From the NCBI GenBank assembly GCA_035536185.1, contig DATLOM010000058.1:41537-105536 (forward strand): a DNA stretch of 64,000 nucleotides, read 5' to 3'. The position numbers and the translations under genes are program-made. Within the stretch, counting starts at the first letter, position 1. Each line of letters opens with the position of its first letter. The DNA is from GCA-2861595 sp035536185. Its GTDB lineage: Bacteria; Actinomycetota; Acidimicrobiia; Acidimicrobiales; GCA-2861595. The notes beneath the pieces are model-generated. The model was not told the DNA's origin, made no database searches, and saw only the letters and a program-made list of their open reading frames with translations. Positions 24,341-31,779 of this stretch are shown in pieces.

Positions 24341-25366
24341 ATGTCCGCCGTGAGCGTCGACCTGGAGGAGCGATTCCGTCACGCACTCGAAGCGCTGGAC
24401 CTCGACGCGGACCTCACCCCGTCCATCGGCGATCGCTGGGACATGACCGGCACGATCGAGGGCCTGCCGGTGGTCATCGAGGTGAAGGCCAACCCCACCG
24501 TGGGTGACGTCCTGGCACTCGTCGACCGAGCGAGCGATGGCGCCCACAAGGTGTTGGCCGCGCGCCACCTCTGGTCGCCCGTCCGTGACGCACTGCGGGC
24601 ACACGGGGTCAGCTATTTCGACGGGCGCGGCCACCTGCGGCTCTGGCACCGGCCGCTCTTCGTCGACTCGGACGTTCCCGGAATGAACGCTGTGTCAGGG
24701 CCGTCGTCCCGCTGGCGCATCGACAGCCCCTCGGCACTCGACGTCGCCCTCGCCGTTCTCGACGGCACCGCCGCGACCGGGGTGCGCGCCGCCGCCGAGG
24801 CGGTCGGGCGCGCGCCGGGGACCATCTCCAAGCAGCTCGCCGCCCTTCGGAGCGCCTACCTCGTCGATGACGACGGGCAGCCCGTCGTGCCTGCGCTGTT
24901 CGAGGCAGTCGTCGCGGTCTGGCGCCCGGCACGGATCCCGCTCGCCAACCTCCCCCGACCAGGCGCCGGATCGGTGAACGCTCGACTTGCGATCGGCCTC
25001 GACGATCCCGACGCCCCCGGGTGGGTGCTGGCCGACACGCGGGCTGCGGCGGCGTGGGGAGCGCCAATCGTACTCGCCGGTGACGCCCCTCCCGACTTCT
25101 ACGTGCCCGATGCAGGCGCCCTCGCCCGCGCCCGGGCGCTGCTCGGCGACGCCGACTACGGCCGCCACGCCTGCACCCTCGCGCTCGCGCCCTGCCCCTA
25201 CGTCTGCCGCCGCAGGTACGACCGCGCGGGGGTCGTGGACGAGCCGTTCTTCGCCCCGAGCCCGATCGTCGCCGCCCTCGACCTCGCCATCGACCCGGCG
25301 CGCGGCCGCGAGATCCTCGATCGCTGGAGCCGCAACCTCCCGCCGGAACTCGCCCGTGTCTGGTGA
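24341..25366 (+). CDS. Restriction-endonuclease-like domain plus winged helix; AbiEi-like antitoxin/regulator
   Basis: 341 residues in three parts. The N-terminal ~110 residues look like a PD-(D/E)xK fold: an acidic residue in DRWDMTG (about 34), then VVIEVKAN with E47-V-K49. A winged helix-turn-helix follows (about 130-185, AAEAVGRAPGTISKQLAALR). The C-terminal part (about 190-341) is mixed alpha/beta as in AbiEi-type proteins. It overlaps the nucleotidyltransferase gene by 11 bp, as antitoxin precedes toxin in type IV pairs. Regulator and antitoxin roles are inferred; the nuclease-like domain is not part of classical AbiEi and could be active or structural. Confidence 0.65.
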   Translation: MSAVSVDLEERFRHALEALDLDADLTPSIGDRWDMTGTIEGLPVVIEVKANPTVGDVLALVDRASDGAHKVLAARHLWSPVRDALRAHGVSYFDGRGHLRLWHRPLFVDSDVPGMNAVSGPSSRWRIDSPSALDVALAVLDGTAATGVRAAAEAVGRAPGTISKQLAALRSAYLVDDDGQPVVPALFEAVVAVWRPARIPLANLPRPGAGSVNARLAIGLDDPDAPGWVLADTRAAAAWGAPIVLAGDAPPDFYVPDAGALARARALLGDADYGRHACTLALAPCPYVCRRRYDRAGVVDEPFFAPSPIVAALDLAIDPARGREILDRWSRNLPPELARVW

Positions 25367-26132
25367 TCGGCCACCGATCCACCTCAAAGCCGGCGCCGGG
25401 AGCGTGCTCGCTCGGGCCGTCGAGGCGCTCAGCCGGTTCCCCACCGACCAACCCTGGGCCCTCATCGGCGGCGTCGCCGTGTTCATCCGCCTCGGGTCTG
25501 TCACCCGCCCGACTGCGGACGCGGACACGTTGGCCCGCTCCCAGGCCGAGCTGATCGAACGGCTGGTCGCCCGCGAGCCCGCCACGGTGGTGTCAGGCGG
25601 TGAGCTCGAGGTACCGGTCGGCGACGGGACGATCGAGGTCGACGTCATGGACCTCGCCGACGACCCGCTGCCCGGGGACCCCGAGCGGCGGGCCTTCGCC
25701 CTCGCCCGCCGCTACGCGCTCGAGACGGCGGTGACCGAAGGGGTTGTCGTGTCCGACGGGGAGTCGGTCGTCGTCGACGCCCAGATCCCGGTTGCCTCGA
25801 CGGCTGCGCTCGTGGCGCTGAAGACCGCCTCGATGGTGCGACGACCGCACGGCAACTCGCCGCACAAGATCGGCTCCGACATTCACGACCTCGTCCGGCT
25901 CGTCTCCAGCACGGGCGCGCGGACCGTCGCCACCGAGCTCGTCGCCCACGGCGCTCTCGCGACGTGGGTGAGCGGGCAGGTCCACCGGGCCTTCGGCTCC
26001 GACCTCGGCTACACGCTGCTCCGCCTCCGCACTAACGACCGCTCGGCCGGAGCCCAGGCGCTCAGCGACGCCGAGGTCGAAGCGACCGGCATCCTCGCCG
26101 ACGAACTCACCGAGCAGCTCGAGAGTCCGTAG
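25356..26132 (+). CDS. AbiEii-like nucleotidyltransferase (putative toxin)
   Basis: 258 residues from GTG at 25356. The core of a minimal nucleotidyltransferase is visible: GGVAVFIRLGSVTRPTADAD supplies the GG pair (38-39), a conserved Arg (45) and metal-binding Asp55/Asp57; EVDVMD supplies the third acidic residue (96). This is the layout of AbiEii/MenT-type toxins, which transfer nucleotides to tRNA or other acceptors. The acceptor here is unknown. It is coupled to the upstream HTH protein and lies inside the tRNA-Gln island, so a role in phage or plasmid defence is plausible but inferred. Confidence 0.7.
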   Translation: MSGDRPPIHLKAGAGSVLARAVEALSRFPTDQPWALIGGVAVFIRLGSVTRPTADADTLARSQAELIERLVAREPATVVSGGELEVPVGDGTIEVDVMDLADDPLPGDPERRAFALARRYALETAVTEGVVVSDGESVVVDAQIPVASTAALVALKTASMVRRPHGNSPHKIGSDIHDLVRLVSSTGARTVATELVAHGALATWVSGQVHRAFGSDLGYTLLRLRTNDRSAGAQALSDAEVEATGILADELTEQLESP

Positions 26133-26357
26133 CCCGGGCGAATCTCCGTGGTCACGGTGTGGTCACAAACGTCCTAGCACGAGGCCGAACGGGACAGCAC
26201 GAGACGAACGGCCCGCCGAGCATTCGCCCTGCTCAGGCCTAGTGGACGACACGAGCGCCTACCCGACGTCACCCCCAGCGCAAGAGTTCGAGTCCTCCCC
26301 CCGAGCAAACGAAGGCGAAGCGCCGCCGCCGCTTCGGTCCCTCCGGTCATCGACGCT

Positions 26358-26618
26358 CTAGTAGTCCCTGTCGCACTGCTTGGTCTGGCCGTTGTTGGCA
26401 CCCTCGAGTGTCTCAGACGTTCCCGGCGCGCCGACCCTGCCGCGCTGGGTGCACGTGAACTTGGGGTTGTTCTTGTCCGGGTCGTCGACGGTCTTGCACC
26501 CCGGTGCTCCGGGCTCACACGGCGGCGGATCAGCAAGAACTGCGTTGCCCGGCACCGCGAACGCGGCGGCGACCGCTGCGCTGACGAACAGCCGCCTTGC
26601 CTTCTTCCCCATCTTCAT
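26358..26618 (-). CDS. Small secreted protein
   Basis: 86 residues from ATG at 26618, preceded by a strong GGGAGGGGAG. A clear signal peptide (KKARR, then a hydrophobic Ala/Val stretch to about residue 29) is followed by a short mature part with four cysteines (PPPCEPGAPGC, FTCTQRG, KQCDRDY) and no recognised domain. The longer frame to 26696 has no such signal. It lies between the island's right end and tRNA-Glu; its role is unknown. Confidence 0.65.
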   Translation of the reverse strand: MKMGKKARRLFVSAAVAAAFAVPGNAVLADPPPCEPGAPGCKTVDDPDKNNPKFTCTQRGRVGAPGTSETLEGANNGQTKQCDRDY

Positions 26619-26796
26619 CTCCCCTCCCTGAACTGTCGCCGCGACGTGCGGCGGCCGACATGCTAACGGGAGGTGCAAGTTCCGCGAACCATGCAAAAGG
26701 CGTATTTGGCAGGCTTGTTCGTCCTGCCGGCGGGGGGTGGACGGGTATTCAGACGGTGCCGGAGTGACCGCCGCCTATCATGCCCAGCAGCAGCAC

Positions 26797-26869
26797 GGCC
26801 CCATCGTCTAGCGGCCTAGGACACCACCCTCTCAAGGTGGCGGCACGGGTTCGAATCCCGTTGGGGCTG
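26797..26869 (+). tRNA. tRNA-Glu (anticodon CTC), CCA not encoded
   Basis: Acceptor GGCCCCA pairs with TGGGGCT (one G-T pair), with discriminator G at 26869. The anticodon stem-loop is CCACC-CTCTCAA-GGTGG with anticodon CTC, and the T arm has GGTTCGAATCC. The following bases are CGA, so CCA must be added enzymatically, unlike the nearby tRNA-Gln. Confidence 0.93.
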
Positions 26870-27108
26870 CGAAGAAAGCCCAGCTCAGGGCCCTAGAGAT
26901 CCCATATGGAGCCCACGAGGCGCCTGATCTCGTGTGTCGGGATACATGAGGACTGGCCTGATGGCCGTCCCTGATGGCCGGTCGAGGGGTACCGGTCCGC
27001 GGGCCTGGCAGGGAGCCCACTGGGAATCTCGTGGCCAGCAGCGGCGGCCGGAAGGTGGGACATTCACGGTGGCCTGACCGGCACGCCAGCCGGCATTGGG
27101 CGGGTTGT
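26870..27108. other. Gene-free segment after tRNA-Glu
   Basis: 239 bp with no credible reading frame; the frames that cross it read through the tRNA in antisense. Short inverted stretches around GGCCTGATGGCC are present. No duplicated tRNA-Glu end was seen, so there is no sign of an insertion here. Confidence 0.5.
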
Positions 27109-27537
27109 CTACTGGTGGCGGCCGATACCAGCGAGAGCGTGGACGAGCGACCGACCCTGGATGGTGCCGGTCCAGTGGGCGTCAACTGCCTGGGGCCCGG
27201 CGGCTCGAACAACCGATCGCAGAACCAATGCCACCACGGTGACATCGTCGGCGTACCCGACAACAGGGATGAAGTCAGGGATCATGTCGAAGGGCAGGGC
27301 GAGGTACGCCAACAACAGGGCCAGTCGCCTGTGGACGCTTGGCGGAAGATCGCGGTCACCTGCGAGCGACCGCAACAGACGACAGATGTCGGGGACGAGC
27401 CGCTTCGCCTCGGCGAAGTTGATCCCCTTCGGCTTGAACAGGATCAACGCAGCCACGAACATGACCCAGGTAAGGCCGAACACCACGACGATCCCGATCA
27501 GTAGGCGGACCACAGGCACCGCCAGAGTTTGCCGCAC
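27109..27537 (-). CDS. YkvA-like DUF1232 membrane protein
   Basis: 142 residues from GTG at 27537. An N-terminal membrane helix (about 8-32, VVRLLIGIVVVFGLTWVMF) is followed by the DUF1232 core RRLALLLAYLALPFDMIPDF, then IPVVGYADDVTVVALVLRSV. The PFDMIPDFIPVVGYADD signature is diagnostic for YkvA-type proteins, whose function is not established. A longer frame to 27723 adds a non-conserved Cys/Ser-rich stretch and is not preferred. Confidence 0.78.
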   Translation of the reverse strand: MRQTLAVPVVRLLIGIVVVFGLTWVMFVAALILFKPKGINFAEAKRLVPDICRLLRSLAGDRDLPPSVHRRLALLLAYLALPFDMIPDFIPVVGYADDVTVVALVLRSVVRAAGPQAVDAHWTGTIQGRSLVHALAGIGRHQ

Positions 27538-28173
27538 GGTCGCGCCCGAATCTCCTTCGGTACCGTCATCCGCAATCTCTTCTGTTGACGCCCTCGGCAG
27601 CGAGAAACACCGGCCACAGGACGAGGTCGAACGCAAGGCCGACACCGTCGCCGTACACCTCTCCTTCACCACTGCCTCGATGGCGGCTCTCCAGCACGCC
27701 TTCGACATCCGGTCATAGCCCACGGTTTCGATGACGTAGGCCGAGAGAACGCCTGGCTCGTCGTGCCGAGGAAGACGGCGTATCCGTGTCGCAAGTCATC
27801 CGGGAGGCGCTCCGCCGGCATCTCGAAGGGTCGTAGGCCGGCGCAGTGGAGCTCCGCCCGAGCCGCAGGTTCCCGGAGGGACCTGCAACGCTTTGTCCGG
27901 GAGGGCTGGTCGCGCGGCGAGATCCGGCACGCAAACGGGAACGGTGTAGCGCTCGCCGAGGTGTTGATTCTGGTCGGGGTCGGGTTGGTGGCAGCTCCGG
28001 TCATCGGCTTAATGACGGGTGTGCTGCTGCTCGCCTGCGTGGTGAGCCGTCAACGCGTTGGGCCATGCGGACGTGCGGTGGCGCCACCCCCGGGCGAGGA
28101 AAGGGCTCTGCGCGAGCGTCGATGGGCGCTGCTCCGCCTCGCTCAACGGCCAACCGCCACATCATCGTCATGT
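27538..28173. other. Degraded accessory segment
   Basis: 636 bp between two minus-strand genes. It holds a broken ribbon-helix-helix antitoxin (listed separately) and, on the + strand at about 27960-28060, a stretch encoding one hydrophobic helix (VLILVGVGLVAAPVIGLMTG) within a frame that lacks other protein-like features. I see no intact gene here. Confidence 0.5.
27712..27836 (+). pseudogene. Ribbon-helix-helix antitoxin remnant (VapB/CopG type)
   Basis: The frame ending at TAG 27834-27836 reads ERLARRAEEDGVSVSQVIRE then ALRRHLEGS, the typical second half of a ribbon-helix-helix antitoxin. The first half is lost: an in-frame TGA lies just upstream, and the likely continuation TVSMT sits in another frame at about 27721-27735, pointing to a frameshift plus truncation. 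No intact toxin follows. Confidence 0.6.
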
Positions 28174-29286
28174 TCACGCCGCTGTGACCGTGAAGGTGCC
28201 CTGGTGGGCGGTGCCTCTGGCGTGGAACCCGCGGGCGAGCAAGCGCCAGGTGATCGTCAGCTCCCGCCCAGCTGACAAGCTCCGGGGAACGTCGGTCCTC
28301 ATCTCGAAGCGCAACGAGCGGCCCGCAGGGATGGCCGAGCGTGTCCGGCAGTTGAGCCGGCGCAGAGAACGCTCGTTCACGGGCTCGACAATCGCCGAAC
28401 CTGTCGAGAAACGCTCCTCGACATAGCCCGGGCAAGGGTTGAGAGCAATGTCGGCGCCGGTCGGGTTGGCGAGAGTCACCGCGTAACGCAGCTCCTGCCC
28501 GGCGACTGGCGGCACCGCCGGCGGGTCTACCGTCACAATCACGGGGTCGTATGTCGGATCGGAGGGCGTGGGCGCGGGGAGCACATCGAAGGCTGAGGCG
28601 GAAAGCACGGAGGCGAGGTCGGGATGCGTCTCGCTCGAGGTGCACGCCGGCTGGGAGGCTTCCCGGACGGGTGAGCGGAGGGTGCCACCGTCGTGGGGCA
28701 GCTCGATGTGGAGCTCCTGGTCGGTCAACGACCGACCGCAGTAGGGCGCGCTCCAGTCGAGGCGCAGCGTGGCAACCTCGCCCGGCGCGACGACAGTGAC
28801 TCGCTGTCGGCCCTCGTCGTTGATGGCGTGGGTGGCCCTAACCGGCACGGGCTTGGTGCCGGCGAAGAGCGTCGTCGGGACCTCGCCTTGCAGCGAGCAC
28901 TTGCGCTTCGACACGTTGGTCAACCGGACGAGCCCGATCAGGCCCCGCGCCGGGCTGCGGGGCGTGCCGTGGTCGGTGTCACCCTTGGGCAACCACGCGG
29001 GCAGCACGGCCTCGAGCTGGGCGGCGAGACACGGCCGGGTGTCGGGGCCCGGGGCGCGCCGCGGGGGCGGGGCGATCTGGAAGTCCTCCTCGCGCGCCGT
29101 CTCGTCCACCCAAGGGATGGTCCCGTCGGCCAGGGCCGGGATCGACGCCCGCGTCGTCGGCGCGGATGACGCCGGCGAGGAGCGCTCCCGCCGGGTGGCA
29201 TCGCCGGCTCCGCCTCCGCCGCACGCCGCAAGCACGGTGGCGAGGGTGCCAGCCGCCACCATCATCAGCCCTCGCGCCATGGCCAC
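28174..29286 (-). CDS. Lipoprotein, DUF4232-like, function unknown
   Basis: 370 residues. A signal sequence with lipobox TVLAACG (Cys22) is followed by a Gly/Thr/Ser-rich linker and a beta-rich extracytoplasmic region. The middle (about 110-210) has features of DUF4232-type domains: LTNVSKRKCSLQGEVPTTLF and VAPGEVATLRLDWSAPYCG. The C-terminal part (about 245-370) is a second beta-sandwich-like region. It lies between remnants of a VapBC-type pair on both sides. Substrate and role are unknown. Confidence 0.78.
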   Translation of the reverse strand: MAMARGLMMVAAGTLATVLAACGGGGAGDATRRERSSPASSAPTTRASIPALADGTIPWVDETAREEDFQIAPPPRRAPGPDTRPCLAAQLEAVLPAWLPKGDTDHGTPRSPARGLIGLVRLTNVSKRKCSLQGEVPTTLFAGTKPVPVRATHAINDEGRQRVTVVAPGEVATLRLDWSAPYCGRSLTDQELHIELPHDGGTLRSPVREASQPACTSSETHPDLASVLSASAFDVLPAPTPSDPTYDPVIVTVDPPAVPPVAGQELRYAVTLANPTGADIALNPCPGYVEERFSTGSAIVEPVNERSLRRLNCRTRSAIPAGRSLRFEMRTDVPRSLSAGRELTITWRLLARGFHARGTAHQGTFTVTAA

Positions 29287-29317
29287 GCCACCCCTAAGTC
29301 ATCGAGTCTTGTGGATG

Positions 29318-29434
29318 CTAGAGCGCCACCAGATCGAGCCCGCTATCGATCCGCCGGAGATCGTCGGGGTCAGAGGTGACGACGGCCTGGCCGGCAAGAC
29401 GAGCGCAGATCACGGGGTGAATGAAGCCCCTTGA
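29318..29434 (-). pseudogene. PIN-domain (VapC-like) toxin, C-terminal fragment
   Basis: The minus-strand frame ending at 29318 reads GFIHPVICARLAGQAVVTSD and continues PDDLRRIDSGLDLVAL. The VVTSDPDDLR block with its aspartates is the C-terminal end of a PIN-domain RNase. The N-terminal catalytic part is absent; upstream the frame runs antisense into the DUF1326 gene. With the antitoxin remnant 1.5 kb away it suggests a decayed, rearranged VapBC-like module. Confidence 0.6.
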
Positions 29435-29489
29435 CGCCCGCCGGGCGGAGGTGCAGAATCGGCACACAAGTTCACAAGGAGGGGTTGTC

Positions 29490-30086
29490 ATGGCTTGGAC
29501 CCTGAAGGGAACCTGGTACGAATCCTGCAGCTGCAAGATGTTCTGTCCCTGCAACCTCGGGCCGGCGGAGCCGGATCAGGGATGGTGTTCAGGGCTGCTG
29601 GCGTTCGACGTCGAGTCCGGTTCGTCCAATGGAGTGGACCTTGCCGGGATGAAGCTCGCTCTACACGCCCAGCTGCCCGGTGACTTCTTCGGTGGCATCG
29701 ACAAGGCCCGTATGTACTTCGACGAGGCATCTTCGGACGAACAACGTGAACAGCTGGAGGCGATCTTCCAGGGCAAGCGGGGCGGCGTCTGGGAGGGTGT
29801 CGCCGGCATGATCGGCGAGTTCCTGCCCTCGAAGACCGTCCAAGTCGACATCACCGGCGGCGATTCGCCCCACGTCAGCGTCGCCGGTATCGCCGACATC
29901 ACCATGGAGCGGCTGAAGACCGAGGACGGGCAGCAGGCCGTGGTCGTCAATGCTCCGCTGAGCGCCGGCTTCGCCGTCGACACCCTGGAGCTGGCCAAGG
30001 CCAGCGGCAAGGTCTCCGACCCCGACCTCCGCCAGTGGGAGACGTTGGGGAACGGTGCCGCCGTTCCCTTCGACTGGTCGTTCTGA
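29490..30086 (+). CDS. DUF1326 protein
   Basis: 198 residues. The N terminus carries a tight cysteine cluster CSCKMFCPC (13-21), suited to metal or thiol chemistry. The rest is an alpha/beta domain with GIDKARMYFDEASSDEQREQ and VSVAGIADITMERLKTEDGQ. A strong AAGGAGGGG precedes the ATG. It is followed 10 bp downstream by a DUF2182 membrane protein, a pairing that recurs in many bacteria. A shared role in copper or other metal handling is suggested by the Cys and Met clusters but is not established. Confidence 0.87.
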   Translation: MAWTLKGTWYESCSCKMFCPCNLGPAEPDQGWCSGLLAFDVESGSSNGVDLAGMKLALHAQLPGDFFGGIDKARMYFDEASSDEQREQLEAIFQGKRGGVWEGVAGMIGEFLPSKTVQVDITGGDSPHVSVAGIADITMERLKTEDGQQAVVVNAPLSAGFAVDTLELAKASGKVSDPDLRQWETLGNGAAVPFDWSF

Positions 30087-30096
30087 CGCCGCGGCG

Positions 30097-30927
30097 ATGA
30101 CGGCGACCGCCGAGGCGCCGCCGCTCCAAAGGGAGCGGCGGTTCCTGCTCCTGGCGCTGACTGCGATGGCCGTAGCCGGCTGGGCCGTCGTGATCTGGCA
30201 GGCGGCAACCATGGACGGCACCCACGACCACTCCATGGGGATGGGCATGGACATGGGAAGGGGAATGGAGATGGGGGGCATCGACCTCACCATGGGAATG
30301 GCGGCGCCGCTCTTCCTCGCCATGTGGGTGGCGATGATGGTCGGCATGATGTTCCCGGCGTCGGCACCGATGATCCTGGCCTTCGAGCGCTCCCAGTCCC
30401 GCAAACGGGCAGATGGCGCGGAGCTCATCCCGACCTGGGTGTTCGTCGCCCCCTACCTGGCCGTCTGGTTCTTGTTCGGGCTCCTCGGCTATCTGGCCGC
30501 GCTCCTCTTCGAGGAGCTGGCCAGCGGCTCCGTATGGGCGGCGGACAACATCTCGAGGGTGGCCGGCTGCTTCCTCGTGGCTGCCGGCATCTACCAGCTC
30601 ACACCGTTGAAGAGGGTGTGCCTGTCCCGCTGCCGCAGCCCCCTGTCGTTCATGCTCAGCTACTGGCGGGACGGGCGCTGGGGGGCGGTCAACATGGGCT
30701 TGCGCCACGGCGTCTACTGCCTCGGTTGCTGCTGGGCCCTCTTCCTGCTGTTGTTCCCGATCGGCGTGATGAACGTCGCCGCCATGGCGGCGGTGGCGGC
30801 GCTGGTCTTCGCCGAGAAGGCGCTGCCGTGGGGGGAGCGGGCGGCGCTGGTGGCGGCCGGCGTAATGGTGGTCTACGGCCTGCTGGCCATCGCGGTTCCC
30901 GACGTCCTGCCCACCTCCGTCGCCTGA
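30097..30927 (+). CDS. DUF2182 integral membrane protein with Met-rich loop
   Basis: 276 residues, about six membrane helices. Between helix 1 and 2 (about 39-68) lies a loop rich in Met, His and Asp (DHSMGMGMDMGRGMEMGG), a composition typical of Cu(I) sites. Helix 2 contains MWVAMMVGMMFPASAPM, a hallmark of DUF2182. Cysteines occur later in PLKRVCLSRCRSP and YCLGCCWALF. It is encoded right after a DUF1326 gene. A metal-transport or insertion function is an inference from composition and pairing. Confidence 0.85.
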   Translation: MTATAEAPPLQRERRFLLLALTAMAVAGWAVVIWQAATMDGTHDHSMGMGMDMGRGMEMGGIDLTMGMAAPLFLAMWVAMMVGMMFPASAPMILAFERSQSRKRADGAELIPTWVFVAPYLAVWFLFGLLGYLAALLFEELASGSVWAADNISRVAGCFLVAAGIYQLTPLKRVCLSRCRSPLSFMLSYWRDGRWGAVNMGLRHGVYCLGCCWALFLLLFPIGVMNVAAMAAVAALVFAEKALPWGERAALVAAGVMVVYGLLAIAVPDVLPTSVA

Positions 30928-30945
30928 GGCCTCGCGCCGACGGGG

Positions 30946-31779
30946 TCAGCTGAGCCGGGTGATCTCCACGCTGACCGTCAGGGCCTCTGCCGGGGCTCCG
31001 GAGTACACGCCCTTCAGCGGAGAGACGTCGGAGTAGTCACGCCCCCGGCCGACGGCGACGTGGCGCTCACCCACACGGCCCAGGTGGGTCGGGTCGAACC
31101 CCCACCAGTCGCCCGTCCACGCTTCGATCCAGGCGTGGCTCTCACCCGTGGCCGGCGTCCCCATGACGGGCGCGTCGGAGGGATGGAGGTAGCCGGAGAC
31201 GTATCGAGCGGGGATGCCCAGACCCCGCAGCACGGCCAGGCTCAGGTGGGCGAAGTCCTGGCACACGCCGCTGCCGATGCGGAGGGCATCCACCGCCGTG
31301 GTGCTCACGTGGGTGGTGCCCTTCCCGTAGGCGAGGGTGTCGTGGACCCAGGCACACGCCGTCTCCACCGCCTCCGCCGGCGGGCGGCCGTGGTCGGCCT
31401 CGGCCCAAACGTCGGCCATGGCGGGCACAAGGGTCGTGGGTGCCAGCAGCTCGGCATGGCGGTCCCGCACCACGTCGGAAAGCAGGTCCTCCCATCCGGC
31501 GGTGGTGAAGGGCTCCGCCGGCGGCGAGGTCTCCACCACCGAGGTGCCCACCACCGAGAGCTCGGTGTGGGGCTCGTCCAGATCGAAGGCGTCGACGAGC
31601 GTGCCCCAGTAGTCCCAGTAGCGGTAGGTCCCGGTGGCCGGGGTGACCTCCACCGCCGCCTCCAGGGCCAGTTGGCGATCGGTCGACAAGGGCGTGACCC
31701 GCGCTTCGTTGTACGACGACTTCACCTCGCCCTTGTACCGGTACCCCGTGGTGTGGCGGATGCGCATCGTCCAGGTCAC
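30946..31779 (-). CDS. Transglutaminase-like cysteine peptidase family protein
   Basis: 277 residues. An N-terminal beta domain (about 5-90, MRIRHTTGYRYKGEVKSSYN) precedes the transglutaminase core with an intact triad: Cys173 in GSGVCQDFAHL, His215 in ESHAWIEAW and Asp229 in GFDPTH. The GTG start overlaps the alpha-E gene's TGA (GTGA). Third gene of an operon with a circularly permuted ATP-grasp protein and an alpha-E protein, a conserved trio thought to form and cut peptide or amide bonds; the actual substrate is unknown. Confidence 0.9.
   Translation of the reverse strand: MTWTMRIRHTTGYRYKGEVKSSYNEARVTPLSTDRQLALEAAVEVTPATGTYRYWDYWGTLVDAFDLDEPHTELSVVGTSVVETSPPAEPFTTAGWEDLLSDVVRDRHAELLAPTTLVPAMADVWAEADHGRPPAEAVETACAWVHDTLAYGKGTTHVSTTAVDALRIGSGVCQDFAHLSLAVLRGLGIPARYVSGYLHPSDAPVMGTPATGESHAWIEAWTGDWWGFDPTHLGRVGERHVAVGRGRDYSDVSPLKGVYSGAPAEALTVSVEITRLS

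Larger units (their letters stand above)
23851..26306. mobile_element. Small genomic island in tRNA-Gln, no integrase left
   Basis: The tRNA 3' end GTTCGAGTCCTCCCCCCC(GAGC) at 23851-23872 recurs at 26286-26306 as GTTCGAGTCCTCCCCCCGAGC, one C shorter. These are attL and attR of a tyrosine-recombinase element of about 2.45 kb. Copies of TGGTCAC lie near both ends (23895, 23944, 26149, 26160), like integrase arm sites. Cargo is a small frame and a two-gene AbiE-like module. No integrase is visible, so this is a remnant or a satellite mobilised in trans. Confidence 0.75.

Noticed and set aside
26832..27263. Minus-strand frame ending GFEPVPPP
   Set aside because: The end is the antisense of tRNA-Glu, a well-known annotation artefact, and the rest shows no protein character.
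28001..28645. 214-residue minus-strand frame across the lipoprotein 3' end
   Set aside because: It is out of frame with the lipoprotein, Arg/Ala-rich, and has no recognisable motif.
30097..30927. DUF2182 protein as a photosynthesis or gas-vesicle component
   Set aside because: Only generic membrane-protein similarity would support this; the Met-rich loop and DUF1326 pairing point elsewhere.
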